Below, one piece after another: positions 47,101-57,540 of a DNA stretch of 64,000 nt (position 1 is its first letter; each line of letters opens with the position of its first letter). Source of the stretch: Pegoplata infirma (lineage: Eukaryota > Arthropoda > Insecta > Diptera > Anthomyiidae); assembly GCA_963921195.1 (NCBI GenBank), contig OY992540.1:73335337-73399336 (forward strand). Reading direction: 5' to 3'. The position numbers and the translations under genes are program-made. Below the pieces are notes generated by a model. The model was not told the DNA's origin. It did not search any database and saw only the letters and a list, made by a program, of their open reading frames with translations.

Positions 47101-50100
47101 AGCAAACCGTGTCTGCTAAAATCAGCGGATTTCTCATATGGCTTAAAATGGGTGTATTTTCAGCAGATTTTTTTGCTGATTGGACAGAGAATTTATTTTG
47201 AGTGTATGTTCATAGACCTGCGCTTGTACCAACGGGGATAGAAATTTCGATTTTTTTCCAGGCCGCCCCCCTTTTGGGGGGCGCCCCTGCGATTTTTTTT
47301 TAATTTTAAACGTGTTGGAGGGTATAAAAGATTCGGCACAACCGAATTTAACACTCTTACTTGTTTTTATACCCTACACCACTCTGTGGTACAGGGTATA
47401 ATGAGTTTGTGCTGATGTTTGTAACTACCCGAAATATTGGTCCTAGACCTACCCAGTCAGAAAAATACAATCGCAAAAGCGCTGTGAAAGCGTTGTGGAC
47501 GGTTCTACAAGCGTTCCATTTACCATCTTCAAAGCGCTTTCAGATGATCTGAATGATAACATCGATCTACGCTAGGTTTAAAGCGTTTTAAAAGCGTTTT
47601 AAAAAAGTGCTTTCAGAACGTTTTGTTTAAAGTCATGAAAGCGCTTATAAAGAGCTTAAATACAAAAATTAAAGATATTTTCCAACGATTGAAATAAGAA
47701 AAAACAGTACTTTAAAGGACTTCATATAAAGCAGATATTTTTTTTTATTCGTTAATTGTAGATATTTTTTTTATAAAAGTATTTTAGAAAATAAAAATTA
47801 AATTCAATGTAATAAAAAAAAATAAACTTAGTAAAGGTAAATTAGCTACTCTAAAAGCAAATTATGCAAAGGAAATATTAAGAAGATTTGTGGAATGTAT
47901 GCCACATTTTTATGGTCCTAATTGCCAAACAATGAATATTCACAATCTCATTCATATCGCAGATGATGTAGTAAATATGGGGGCACCTATATCACAGTTC
48001 TCTGCTTTTCATTTTGAAAACAGTCTGGGTTACTTAAAATCGATCGTAACTCTCGGAACAATCCAATTGCTGAAATTCAACGAAAATTGCATGTTTTTCA
48101 TACCGTTAACTCTCCAAATAAAGCTCCATTGGTATATCCTCTCTATAAAAACAAAAAGTATTCTCTTGGCAAAGTAATGGAATCCACTGAAACAAAAGTT
48201 GTGTTTTCTTTTATTAATATTCATGGTTTGAAAATTACTGCATCCCATCCTGATAACGCAATTCTACTTAGTAATGGAAATATTATGATAGTAAACCAAA
48301 TTTTTAGTACAAATCGATCTAAAACACATGTGATAATATATATTTAAAAGGCAACATCTTTAATGAAATAAACTATTATTTTGTCTATCCAATTCCATCA
48401 AAAGAAATAAGACTTTATAACGTTAAAAATTTACGTGAAGATGTTATTGAAGTCAGTGTGCATATTGTAGAAGTTAAATGCATTATTTGTAAATTTTATA
48501 ACGAAACTATTGCTATAACTCTTTTGCATAAATGATAATAATAAAACTTAAAATAGATTTACAAATTAAAAAATGTTTTATGTTTTCAAAATTTTGCGTT
48601 TTCAATGTGATATAAGGGAAAAATTATTTAATTTGATTTAAAAAAATGTTTTTATAACAATTTTTTTTAAAATTGAGTATAATCTAAAAAATACTATACT
48701 TGTATGTACTACGAAAAAAATTTAAAAACGTTTGCAAAAACTGCTTTAAAACCATTTAATTTTGAAACGAACATGTATTTTGTTAATAAAGTGATTTCAA
48801 AACGCTTTTCGAAAACGCTCTCAAGGCGTTCGAATAAAGCGTTTTGAGAATGCTTTTTTTTTGTTACAGTGCTTTCAGAACGCTTTTTGAAAACGATCGC
48901 AAAGCGTTCGAAAATAACGTTGTTACAGTGCTTTCAGAACGCTTTTTTTTTATAACCGTCGTCAATTTCTGCTTGGGTACCTTCAAGCATACCGATCGAC
49001 TCAGAATTACTTTTTGAGTTGATTTAGCGATGTCCGTCCGTCTGTCTGTCCGTCCGTCCGTCTGTCCATCTATCGGTTTAAGCACGATAAAGGTCGCAAT
49101 TTTCAATCAATTGACTTGAAATTTGAAACTTAAGCATATTTTGGCCCAAGGACGAAGCCTATTGAAATTGGAGAAGATCGGTCCATGTTAAGATCTAGCC
49201 CCCAGAGCTGAAGTAATTTTGAGCTTAAGTTTGGAAACTGGACCCTACATGTCCAATAAGGGCACCACCAGGGGCCTTTAACGTAGGACATGTTTAGTAC
49301 ACAAAAACTTTAAATGCTTTAAAATCACTTTAAATGCGTGTAAAAAAAATCTAGCTCTGACCATAAAAAAGGCCTTGAGGGTTTTATTATGGAAAACGTC
49401 AGCTTTTATTTGCTTGGGGTTTCATCCCATTCCGATTCCGAAAGTTCGATTTTGTATCACTATGTTATCACTTAACTTTTAACGTTTAAAAATTAAAATA
49501 GATTTTAAAAGGATCTATTTGTCAGGAGGTAAATCCACATTTAAAATTATCATTATTTGTGGAAAAAGTACCAAAAGTGAAATTTTTTACGCTTTTTACC
49601 ACTAAAAAGTATTTTTTTCAGATTTTTTTTTTTTGATCATTATTTTAAATTATACACACTTTAAAATTTTCAGATTAAAAAAAAAAAATCGAAGGTTTCA
49701 GACTATTTGAAGAAGCTGATTTTAATTTTTAAAAGTTAAAAATTTAGTGATAATTACTTCGAAAATTTTTTCTATCACATTTTTTTGTAATCGTAATTTT
49801 GAAAAATTGATTCCTCAAATCTAACTTGGAATAAAAGTCTGAAAACATATAAAAAATTAGCGCAATCGAAGGCGGTCATGTCCGAAATTGTGCGCTTTGG
49901 CATGGAATGTCACAAATATTTTGACGTTTAAACGCGATGTTTTCAAAAACGGCTCTGGCGAAGATTTTCGTTTTTGTTAAAATATAATAGTGGGCACCCC
50001 AGATTCTTAATGAAAAAAAAAACATTTACAGAGTTTGTAACATACATAAGGTTTAAGTCATATCCGACGAAGCGTGAGTTAGCAATTGAAAATGGGTGTC

Positions 50101-53100
50101 CACTGAAATAAGCAGGTACGAAATAAATGTAATAAAGGCATATTCTCCTTTCAAGCGGTGAGGTTAAAAAATATTAATGCGAACTTTTTACGCAACATAA
50201 AGGATGATATTACGAATAATTCTGCATCATTAACTTAAAAATCATGTTATTTGAGTTATGTCACTATTGTACACTCAAAAAAAAAAAAAACTGGTAAAAC
50301 GCCTGGTAAAATGCCTTGTAATCCCGTTCTACCAATATTTAACAATTTTCCTTGTTTTTTTAACAAAAATCTAGTACTTTGCTCAAACGAGAACTACAGT
50401 TTTATTGGTAATTCTACAAATTTATTTTCGTAATTGTATTCTACCATTTTGAAAGGTTATTGTACAAAAAAAACTGTAATTTCACAACAAAGTTTTTATT
50501 ACGAGGAGTTTAGTTGATTTACAACAAAAAAAAACTGTTATTTAAAAAAAAATATGTTAAACGAGGATTTATATTGATAACTAGGGATGAGATTTTCATG
50601 CACTAAAAAATCGAAAATATGCGCTTGAAATATGCGTTAAAAAATTCAAAATATGCACTAAAAAACCTAAAAATATGCACTAAAAATAAAATGTGTGCAA
50701 TAAAAATCATGTTTTCATGGAAAAAACTACTTAAAAAGTAAAAATTAACGCCGTGTTTAAATAGTACCGTTTAAAACTTTATATAAGAAACATTTTTTGA
50801 AATTAAGAATATCTATAAAAAAAATTTAAAAGAAAAAAATATTTTTTTTATTTTCAAAATAAATTTTTAAAATTTCAAATAGTTTTTGAAACAGATAAAT
50901 TTTAATATGGGTTTTTGCTAATTTATGCCAAAATATGCACAAATATGCACTTAAAAGTTAGAAATATGCACAAAATATGCATTTAAAACCAAAATATGCA
51001 TTTTCACCAAAATATGCAAAAATATGCAAAAACAAATCGATCCCATTTTAACGCAAATTTCTTGATTCGAAAAGACAATTGGTCCGTATCGTTTTAAGAC
51101 TATCGACAAAAAACATGCATTTGCATGGAAATCTCATCCCTATTGAAAACAAAAAAAAAATTAATTTTTTTTTTGGAAATTTTCTAATTTTTTTAAAAAT
51201 TTTCCAAGTCCCGGACAAAATTTATTTTTTTTATTGAAAAATATTTTAAAAAAAGTTGACAAAATTTTGAAAAAATATTACGAGGATTCTAGTTAATTTA
51301 CAAAAAAAAAAAAAAAATTTAAACATATTTACCATTTTTTCTTGTAAGTTTACCATTTTTTTTTTTATTTTTCCGGTTTTAAAACAATATTTTTACCAAT
51401 AAAATTCGTAATTTTACCAATTTTTGGTGCATTCAAAATTACGAGGAAATTCTCCTAGTTTTAGAATTTTACCTACCTCCTATAGGAGGTATATATTTTA
51501 CGAGAACAGCCTCGTAAAATCACGAGATTTTTTGGTAACTTTACAAGGTTTTTTTTTAGTGTAGGTAATGAGGGATTATTTTAAGGCACCAGCTGAGGAC
51601 GCTTTATCTAGCACAGATTCTATTTAACTTTCTTACATTGGATATTATACCCTCCAACCACATTATGGGGGTATAATCACTTTGTCATTTGTACACTCAA
51701 AAAAAAATACCTTGTAAAATTACCAAAAAATCTCGTGATTTTACGAGGCCATTCTCGTACCTCCTATGGTAGGTAAAATTCTTGTAAAATAACCAGGATT
51801 TCCTCGTAATTTTGAATGCGCCAAAATTTGGTAAAATAACCAATTTTATTAATAAAAATATTATTTTAAAACCGGAAAAATAAAAAAAAAATGGTAAAAA
51901 TGTTTAAAAAAAATGGTAAATTTACAAACCAAAATGGCAAATTTAAAAAAAATGGCCATTGGCCGAGGGAAAAAAATTGTGATGTTTTTTAAAAAATTTC
52001 TTGAACGTAGGAAAAAACCGCCATTTTTTGCAAATTTCAAATGGCGATATCTCGAAAACCGTTCGACCGATTTTAATTTTTTTTTTGATATTCGTGCTCA
52101 CCGCATTAAAATTAACAAATATGATGTGTCGAAAGAAATTTAAATTTTTTATTTTTTAATTTTTCAAAAATCCAAAACTTTAACCGCCAGGCGCCACGGG
52201 TTAATTTAATCCGATTGACCTCAAATTTGTACCACATAAGTTTTAGACCTAGGACAATAAAAATTTGCCCGGACACTTGGGAAAATCGAAAGTTGAGAAA
52301 AAATGCCAGTCTAGTGTTGCATAGGGTAGCAATTTTCCATCGGAAAGTCATTTCGGTCAAATTTGAGTTGACATATTTTGAATATAGGTTCACGACATAT
52401 TTTTCTTAAAAATAAGGAAAGAAAAATTTATTTAATATTATGCCAATTTAAAAACTAAAAAATGGGAAATATTTTATTTCTCTCCACACATGTGAAGAGG
52501 ACTAATAATTTAATATTATGCCAATTTAAAAACTAAAAAATGGGAAACATTGTATTTCTTTTAACACATGTGAAGAGGACTGGATACTATGGATATCCAA
52601 CGAACCTAAAGTGGCCTCCTTTTTGCTCTATCTGGCTTTGTTTTCGACATATCGACATTTTAAGTTTTTTGAAAAAAAAAAAAAAATTACTAAAATAGTG
52701 GAAAAACATCCTCAAAACTAAGAAGATGCACTAATTGGTAGAAAATTACGTCCTAAAACCACAAAAGACAAAGTCTAAAAAATAAAGTTTTTTTTTTCAT
52801 ATATTTAAAGAAAATTTCTTTGACGTTAAGAATTTCTTCCATGTATCAGGGAATTCCATTTCAGGAAAATTATGGACTATTTAACAGTACATGAACTAAA
52901 AATTTTTCCTAACAGTTAAGAAAATTTCCCAACTTTTAGTTAAATTTAGCTAAATTGTAGGAAAATTAAAAAGCGATTTAAAAGAAAATTTTTCCAAAGT
53001 TTAAGTTAAGTCCTGTTTTTGAGTGTGTGAAGACATAGACCTACACTCAAAAAAAAAAAAAAACTGTAAAGTTAGCAAAAAAAGCTTGCAAACCTACAAG

Positions 53101-54270
53101 AAAATTTGCTGATTTTGAACCCACAATTTTTTTGGTAAAGTTAGCAAAAACGTTTTGCTAAAAATTAGTTAACTGAAATTTTTTTTATTTCAGCTTAGTT
53201 CATACACATTTGAGGACCCCATTGGGTTCGGACCCGATAGGTCCAGACCCCGATGGGCCTAGACCTAATTGGGGTCCTTAAAAATCGTCATAGTTTTTGA
53301 TTCAAAATTAGTGTCCGTTTCGCTCTACCTTGATTAGTTTTTGAGATACGTGATTTTAGGGGACCACCGGGGTTTTGAGAATTACAAAACTCGATAACTT
53401 CAAAAATGTTACTCGGAGAGCTTATGAGAGCTTATTTGCGGTCTTGTTCTACGTGTTGAGAGCTACAAAAATGTTTTGGACTTTTTGTTGTGTCGGCAAT
53501 ATTTACCGAGATATGAGCATTTTAAAATTTTCGGGAATGCTAACTTTTTTGGATCCAAAGTTAGGGCCCATTAGGGTCCACACATATGAAGAGGACCGGC
53601 GATACTATGCAGATCCCGAGAACCAAAAATGGCCTCCATTTTGCTCTATCTGGCTTAGTTTCCGAGATAGCGCCATTTTAAGTTTTCTGAAAATAAAAAA
53701 AAATTTACCATTTATTTTTGCTAATATTAGCAAAAAATCTTGTAAAAATGTTGTCAACTCAATTTCAAATTTAGCAAAAGAAATAAGTTCAAAGTTTGTT
53801 TAAAATTGCTAATGTGCTAAATGAAGTTTACAAGAATTTTTTGCTAACATGCTAATCTCAACTAAAAATTTGCTAAAAGTTAGCTAACTAGCGTTAGCAA
53901 AAAAAAATTAGTAAATCTACTAACGTATTTTTTTGAGTGTACGATATCCATATGCATATAAAATAATCCTTGTTAAATTTAAGTCGATACGTATTTTTGT
54001 TCTATATGATATTCCTGGTGTATAACGATTGGAGTACTTCCCTTGTTAGAACTGGTTCTATTTACCCAATGTAAAATTGTATTAAATAATGCAGGCAGAT
54101 ATCAAAATATCTTGCGTCAGGTTTATTTTAAATTGTAGCTTTTGTATTAATTTCTATTTCTTCTTTTCTTTGCAGCTAATGGTTTTGCTCCACTATGGAA
54201 ATGTACAAATGCAGGCATCACTAAGGTTGGACAAACTGGTGATTGTGCCACTGAAGTTCCAGATGAGTAA
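41107..54270 (+). CDS. Secreted cysteine-rich, Kazal-like protein (4 exons, 173 aa)
   Basis: The exons 41107-41122, 41191-41394, 41474-41680 and 54176-54270 give a 522-nt frame. The start (MTFLL) is chosen because it completes a hydrophobic signal peptide (residues 1-20, ending ITQA) and matches the phase of a 68-bp intron. The mature part has 16 cysteines. The segment VCAEDFSTGKCTLYENICKF (about residues 118-137) resembles a Kazal inhibitor core, but spacing of the other cysteines is atypical, so inhibitor activity is uncertain. Introns are 68, 79 and 12,495 bp, all GT-AG; the last has a fine pyrimidine tract (ttcttcttttctttgcag). A polyadenylation signal follows at 54322. The gene lies inside the large intron of the minus-strand LRR gene. 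I do not recognise an orthologue. A family search on the spliced protein would settle its class. Confidence 0.8.
41191..41394 (+). CDS. Exon 2 of the cysteine-rich gene
   Basis: The acceptor is atttttctacag and the donor c|gtaagt is ideal. It encodes the rest of the signal peptide and five cysteines (AVCPLKPDCG, VLCRYF, SDCYR, LNCIR). Confidence 0.85.
41474..41680 (+). CDS. Exon 3 of the cysteine-rich gene
   Basis: The acceptor is ctattccatag and the donor ag|gtaaaa. Nine cysteines include the cluster GICKSGCPCTDAC and the Kazal-like segment. If the last splice did not occur the frame would run to 41799 in transposon sequence. Confidence 0.85.
42498..43812 (-). repeat. mini-me type I copy interrupted by another mini-me
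   Basis: The outer copy runs 42498-43109 and resumes at about 43646-43812. At the break the sequence gcaaaaagcataagaatta matches the uninterrupted copy at 37320-37340. The inner copy occupies 43109-43647. It has a very long GTCC/GTAC tract (42637-42742). Confidence 0.8.
43109..43647 (-). repeat. mini-me repeat type I nested in another mini-me
   Basis: Complete copy from tataccctccaacc to ctctcacttgtttttt. Its head hairpin has a substitution (cacaggtgaat in place of cacagccgaat). The duplicated target cannot be defined because of T runs. Confidence 0.85.
44310..45037. mobile_element. MITE family A, copy 4 (uninterrupted)
   Basis: CACTCAAAAAAATTAACTGG to TTTTTTGAGTG, flanked by TA on both sides (44308-44309, 45038-45039). 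The best reference copy: 728 bp, no open frame, words ctcgtaaaat/attacgagg and gtaaatttaccattt. Confidence 0.85.
45103..45382. mobile_element. 280-bp MITE with TA target
   Basis: The perfect 17-bp inverted ends AAGCATAGTACTCTGTT are flanked by TA (45101-45102, 45383-45384). The other type II copy at about 38390 reads ggacttaggcacc without it, an empty-site match apart from one T. Confidence 0.85.
45655..46225 (-). repeat. mini-me type I, truncated by the next copy
   Basis: Normal start tataccctccagccac, then a short GTCC tract. The body ends at cgcccctgcgattttt, where another copy begins. It contains the empty site tgccatattatgttcatag (46027-46045). Confidence 0.8.
46575..47204. mobile_element. 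MITE family D (word cagcagattgttctgctga), TA target proven
   Basis: CACTCAAAAGAAAAACTCTG to TTATTTTGAGTG, flanked by TA (46573-46574, 47205-47206). The neighbouring mini-me has gccatat-TA-tgttcatag uninterrupted, so the duplication is TA. The interior has tandem aatcagcagattgttctgct units and a tRNA-like sequence. Confidence 0.9.
46973..47044 (+). pseudogene. tRNA-like sequence inside MITE D
   Basis: GCTTCCGTAGCGTAGTGGTT has an A box resembling tRNA-Val 5' halves, and gcgagttcgatgctggc resembles a B box. A run of T (47051-47066) follows, like a polymerase III terminator. Anticodon and acceptor stems are poor. Probably tRNA-derived, not a working tRNA. Confidence 0.5.
47451..48978 (+). mobile_element. 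EnSpm/CACTA-like DNA transposon, defective
   Basis: The inverted ends ACCCAGTCAGAAA and TTTCTGCTTGGGT interrupt a type II mini-me. Comparison with the intact copy (ctagaccttgaagtatacc at 37944) gives either a 4-bp duplication ACCT or, with ends shifted one base outward, a 2-bp duplication CC; the latter would suit EnSpm. Both subterminal zones repeat aaagcgctttcagaacg-type words, a habit of CACTA elements. A broken transposase gene lies at 47890-48535. Confidence 0.75.
47890..48535 (+). pseudogene. EnSpm-type transposase C-terminal region, two frameshifts
   Basis: Frame 1 (47890 on) reads YGPNCQTMNIHNLIHIADDV then SQFSAFHFENSLGYLKSIV, the histidine-rich and FENYL-like segment I know from metazoan EnSpm/CACTA-type transposases. 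The next frame (to 48347) gives VYPLYKNKKYSLGKVMEST, and the third (48344-48535) GNIFNEINYYFVYPIPSK and so on to a stop at 48533. The N-terminal and catalytic parts are deleted. The family assignment rests on memory of conserved words and should be checked by profile search. Confidence 0.65.
50272..51561. mobile_element. MITE family A, copy 5, with nested hAT MITE
   Basis: CACTCAAAAAAAAAAAAAAC after TA (50270-50271), ending TTTTTTTAGTG before TA (51562-51563). Interrupted by the hAT-like element 50582-51142. Confidence 0.8.
50582..51142. mobile_element. hAT-like MITE (word atatgcac), complete
   Basis: The ends TAGGGATGAGATTTTCATGC and its complement (one mismatch) are flanked by ttgataac and ttgaaaac (7 of 8). 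The interior is dominated by aaaatatgcac words. The same family is at 19136-20025, and it shares word style with 1004-1916. Confidence 0.85.
51645..51950. mobile_element. mini-me fragment with MITE family A, copy 6 (truncated)
   Basis: tataccctccaaccacatta (51648) is a mini-me start, cut at TA by CACTCAAAAAAAAATACC (51694). The MITE loses its right half after 51950. 51951-52395 has words shared with 10170-10620, but no gene. Confidence 0.6.
52400..53025. mobile_element. MITE family C, copy 2 (left end lost)
   Basis: Ends TTTTTGAGTG at 53025. The arms use taactaaatt/aagaaaattt words. About 70 bp is duplicated in tandem (aatattatgccaatttaaaa at 52437 and 52511). Confidence 0.6.
53044..53939. 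mobile_element. MITE family B, copy 2
   Basis: CACTCAAAAAAAAAAAAAAC to TTTTTTGAGTG, flanked by TA (53042-53043, 53940-53941). Near-identical to 2553-3432 across the core, showing recent amplification. The 142-codon frame at 53375-53803 is not conserved in the other copy. Confidence 0.85.
54176..54270 (+). CDS. Exon 4 (last) of the cysteine-rich gene
   Basis: Preceded by a strong pyrimidine tract and tgcag. It completes the split alanine codon and encodes ANGFAPLWKCTNAGITKV...CATEVPDE followed by TAA, adding the last two cysteines. Confidence 0.8.
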
Positions 54271-54321
54271 ACATATGTGACTACATTTTTATTAAAATTA
54301 GTTATTTATTTAAATTATTAA

Positions 54322-54327
54322 AATAAA
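54322..54327 (+). terminator. Polyadenylation signal AATAAA
   Basis: AATAAA 52 bp after the stop codon of the cysteine-rich gene, followed by a T-rich stretch. The usual spacing for a fly 3' end. 54328-54530 holds nothing else. Confidence 0.65.
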
Positions 54328-54530
54328 ATGTTGTACATAAGTTATTTTTATTAAATTTTTGTTTTACTAAAAACAATTTCACGGGAGACGGATTTAAATC
54401 ATTTAATAAATTTTTTAAAATTTAGAGCTTTGGGGGCATGGTTACATGTAAAAGCTGTAGAATTTATGATATTCTGGTTTAAGAAAAAATATGAGATTCT
54501 AATATGCTTTCATATAGAAGAATTCTTAGA

Positions 54531-56830
54531 TAGGTTAGGTTGTAAGTGGCTGCTGACGTTTTACGTCAACACACGTAAACTCTGAGGTTCATTGTCATAC
54601 CATGGGACTGTAATAGGTTTCCCTACTAGTCCCTGCCGTTAAACCAATTTGAGCTGATGAAACTCCTAAGATATTGAATTTTGACATCTGACATATCAGA
54701 AAGATCATGCAGCTTCGTAAATCCCAGTGAAGCAAGTCTCTGACCTGAAAGTGCCTGGAAATGCCAGATGAAGTGTTCGATAGTTTGCAACTCCTCTTCA
54801 TCAATGCAACTCTGGCAAAAGTCATTTGACGGTACATTTAACCGCTCTGCGAGCTTCACTATAAATCTCTCCTCTTGTGAGCGATATCAGCTTACTTGAG
54901 CGCTTCTGATTAAGAGATGGCCAGATATGTCGTGTTGTCTCATACGTCCATCCATTTGCCCATCTTCGATTAGTCTCCGTCGCGGAACAAAGGTTTTGCT
55001 TGCAAGTTTCTAGAGGCATACCAACACATTCCAATTCTGTTGTAATCAGTAAGGTAGTTCCCAGTCTTGCAATCTCATCGGCTTTGAAATTCCCTGGAAT
55101 TTCTCTGAGTCCTGGGACCCATATGAGTCGTATATCAAAATGCTTGGCCATATCATTTAAAGACGTGCGGCAGTTAATGGCAGATATTGTTTTCAGAAAC
55201 ATTGACTCCAGCGACTTGACCGCGGCTTGGCTATCAGATGATATCGTAGTGGTAAAGTGGCGCTCAACAAGGCTCATAGTGGGTTATATTCTTCAAGATC
55301 GCTCTATGGCCACAATTGCTGATCCTCCATTGCAATGTGCTATTAAGTCGAATTTCCGACGTAGCCGCATACTGCCTAACGAATATGTATCCAATGGTAC
55401 CACGTGAAGGAGGATTTCTAATGCAGCCGTAGGCCTGGTATGAAAAGCACCAGTGATGCACATCGACGCCATTCTATGTAGCTTTAATCTCTAAAGCAGT
55501 TCCCTTTTATCCCTAAAGCAGGCCACCAGACAATGATTCCATACAGTATAATTGGAAGCACCATCGCTGTATAAATTTGATGAAAGACTTTAGGGCTTAA
55601 ACCCCATCGTTTTTCAATGGCCCTTTTACAGGAATATAAAGCGATTGTTGATTTTCTCATCCGTTCCTCAATATTACTCCTGAAATTCAACTTGCTATCT
55701 AGAAGTACTCCATCATACTTGGCTCAATCTGAGAAGGTGATTTCAGTGCCTTCCAGAGAAATAGGATCAAGAGCAGGAATCTTATTTTTCCTTGTAAACA
55801 AAACAAGCTCTGTTTTACTTGGATTTACTCCCAGACCACAGCATATTGCCCATTTAGACAGATCTTTCAGAGAACCCTGAAGAATGTCCCTCAATGTTGG
55901 TTGTTCCCTTTGGTGAAAGCATCTGTTTGTGACAACCGCTTGCTTCTAAAGACAGCAGCATTGAATTGAGTGCCAGGTTCCAAAGAAGCGGCGAAAGAAC
56001 ACCACCCTTTGGTGACAGACGCTCCCAATTCAGACGTTATAAGTCTATTGGTGAGTAGATTTTCCCCAAATAAAACTATACCATGCTTCACTTCCACCAG
56101 ACAATGCGATAGTTATTAAGTCTGGAATAACATTGTTATAAGTTCCCATTTATCAAGCAAGGCCACCATAGTGTACTCCTTTACTGAAAGTTATCTCTTG
56201 ATGTTACCAACGTGCTTATGAAGAGCTGTTTCTGTTGATCTAGCCTTGCTGTATGCATGTTGCCTTGTCGAAAGCAATCGCGGGTCAATCACTCTTCGCA
56301 AATTTATGTAAGTCTAACATTCGTTTCATTGTCTAAAAAAAACCTCCAGACTCTGTGATCCCTCCATTTTAAAGGAATATACGACCAGTTAATGCATGCT
56401 GTGTATAGATTACACAACCAAGGGGCTATATAGTGCGACACCTGCTGCATCTCAGCTGGGACTATACCATCAGGTCCAGGGGATTTATTGGGCCTTAAAC
56501 TTTTAATCGCCCAGATTAATGTTGGCATAATTATTATTTTCGAAGCAATTTCAAATGCGTGGGCGTCAGAACGTTTCAAAGCTTGAAACGGCGTCATGGA
56601 ATTGCCCGGAAAATGAGTGTAATCCAGAAGATAATCCAGCGACTTTCCTCTGGAGGTAGGCCACTCGCCATTAGAAACTTTAAAGTATCCCAGGGTGCAA
56701 GGAGAAGAAGCCAGAACTTTTCGTAGCCTGGATGCCTCAGAAACGTCTTTAATGTTTCCACAGAAGTTTTTCCAAGAATCCCAATAATCTTTCTATAATT
56801 CTTAAGTTGCAACCATTTTAACCATTAAGG
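54531..56830 (-). pseudogene. LOA/I-type LINE, degraded ORF2
   Basis: Minus-strand fragments in order: reverse transcriptase start with SLRPNKSPGPDGIVPAEM (near 56480), the GGVLSPLLWNLALNSMLL segment (near 55960-56030), RT end (NIEERMRKSTIALYSCKRAI, 55680), then an RNase H part with SDSQAAVKSLES and PGNFKADEIARLGTT (55240-55060), and the C-terminal zinc region (CQSCIDEEELQTIEHFIWHF, 54810). The YADD catalytic segment and the first half of RNase H are deleted. There are many frameshifts. 3' end gttgtaacctaacc-like at 54535. RNase H behind RT points to the LOA/I group. Confidence 0.8.
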
Positions 56831-57540
56831 CACACTGAGGGCCCCCGACCTAAGGGGGTCAATTTTTTATTTTTTTTTTATTTTATTTTTTATTAAAATT
56901 TCACATTTTTTTTTCCGAAAAATTCTCAGAATCTAACAAATTTTTCGTATACATCTGAGACTTTTTATATAGCAGAAAAGCCAAAAGTCTCCAATTCATA
57001 GAATTTTTTTCTACATAAGAAGTTTCAGATTCTAAAATATTTTTCGTACAGAAAATGTTTCAGATTCTGAGATATTAAAAGTCTAAGTTCATAGAAGTTT
57101 TCCAAAATAAAAAGTCTCAGACTTTGAGTCATTTTTCGTTTAGAAAAAATCTCACATTCTGAGAAAAAGGTTTCGTATAGAAAAAGTCTCAGATTCTGAG
57201 ACATTTTTCGTATAGAAAAAGTCTCAGAATCTGAAACATGTTTCGTATAGAAAAGTCTCAGGTTATGAGACATTTTTCGTATAGAAAAAGTCTCAGATTC
57301 TGAGACATTTTTCGAATAGAAAAAGTCTCAGACACTGAGGCATTTTTTGTATAAAAAAAATCTTAGATGTTGAGGTATTTTGCGTATAGAAAAAGTCTCA
57401 GATTCTGAGGCACTTTTGTATAAAAAAATTCTCAGATGCTGATGCATTTTCCGTATAGAAAAAAGTCTAAGATTCTGAGGCATTTTTCGTACAAAAAAGT
57501 CTCAGATTCTGAGACATTTTTCGTATAGAGAAAGTCTTAG
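56831..57540 (+). repeat. Minisatellite, 35-bp unit (left part)
   Basis: Degenerate tandem copies of gtctcagattctgagacatt followed by tttcgtatagaaaaa. Interrupted by the LINE inserted at 57541 and continuing at 59986. Each unit contains a small palindrome (ctcagattctgag). Confidence 0.85.

Larger units (their letters stand above)
46226..47367 (-). repeat. mini-me type I carrying MITE family D
   Basis: A close relative of the copy before it, lengthened by the MITE at 46575-47204. It resumes tgttcatagacctgcgcttg and ends with the head hairpin and cttgttttt. Confidence 0.8.
47368..49200 (+). repeat. mini-me type II split by the EnSpm-like element
   Basis: ataccctacaccactctgtg to gtcctagacct (47450), resuming accttcaagcataccgatcg with GTCC tract at 49032-49065. 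The far end is lost. 49201-50269 is AT-rich. Part of it (about 49640-49860) is related to the large inverted repeat arms near 3940-4070. Confidence 0.7.
41681..54175 (+). other. 12.5-kb third intron of the cysteine-rich gene
   Basis: Consists almost wholly of nested repeats listed separately. Short intronic remnants remain at 41681-41741 and 53940-54175. Donor and acceptor are both consensus. Confidence 0.7.

Noticed and set aside
53375..53803. 142-codon frame in MITE B copy 2
   Set aside because: The other copy of the same element (2904-3101) breaks the frame, so it is not a conserved protein.
55000..55880. Plus-strand frames of 87-135 codons opposite the LINE
   Set aside because: They are complementary to the minus-strand RNase H and reverse transcriptase reading frames.
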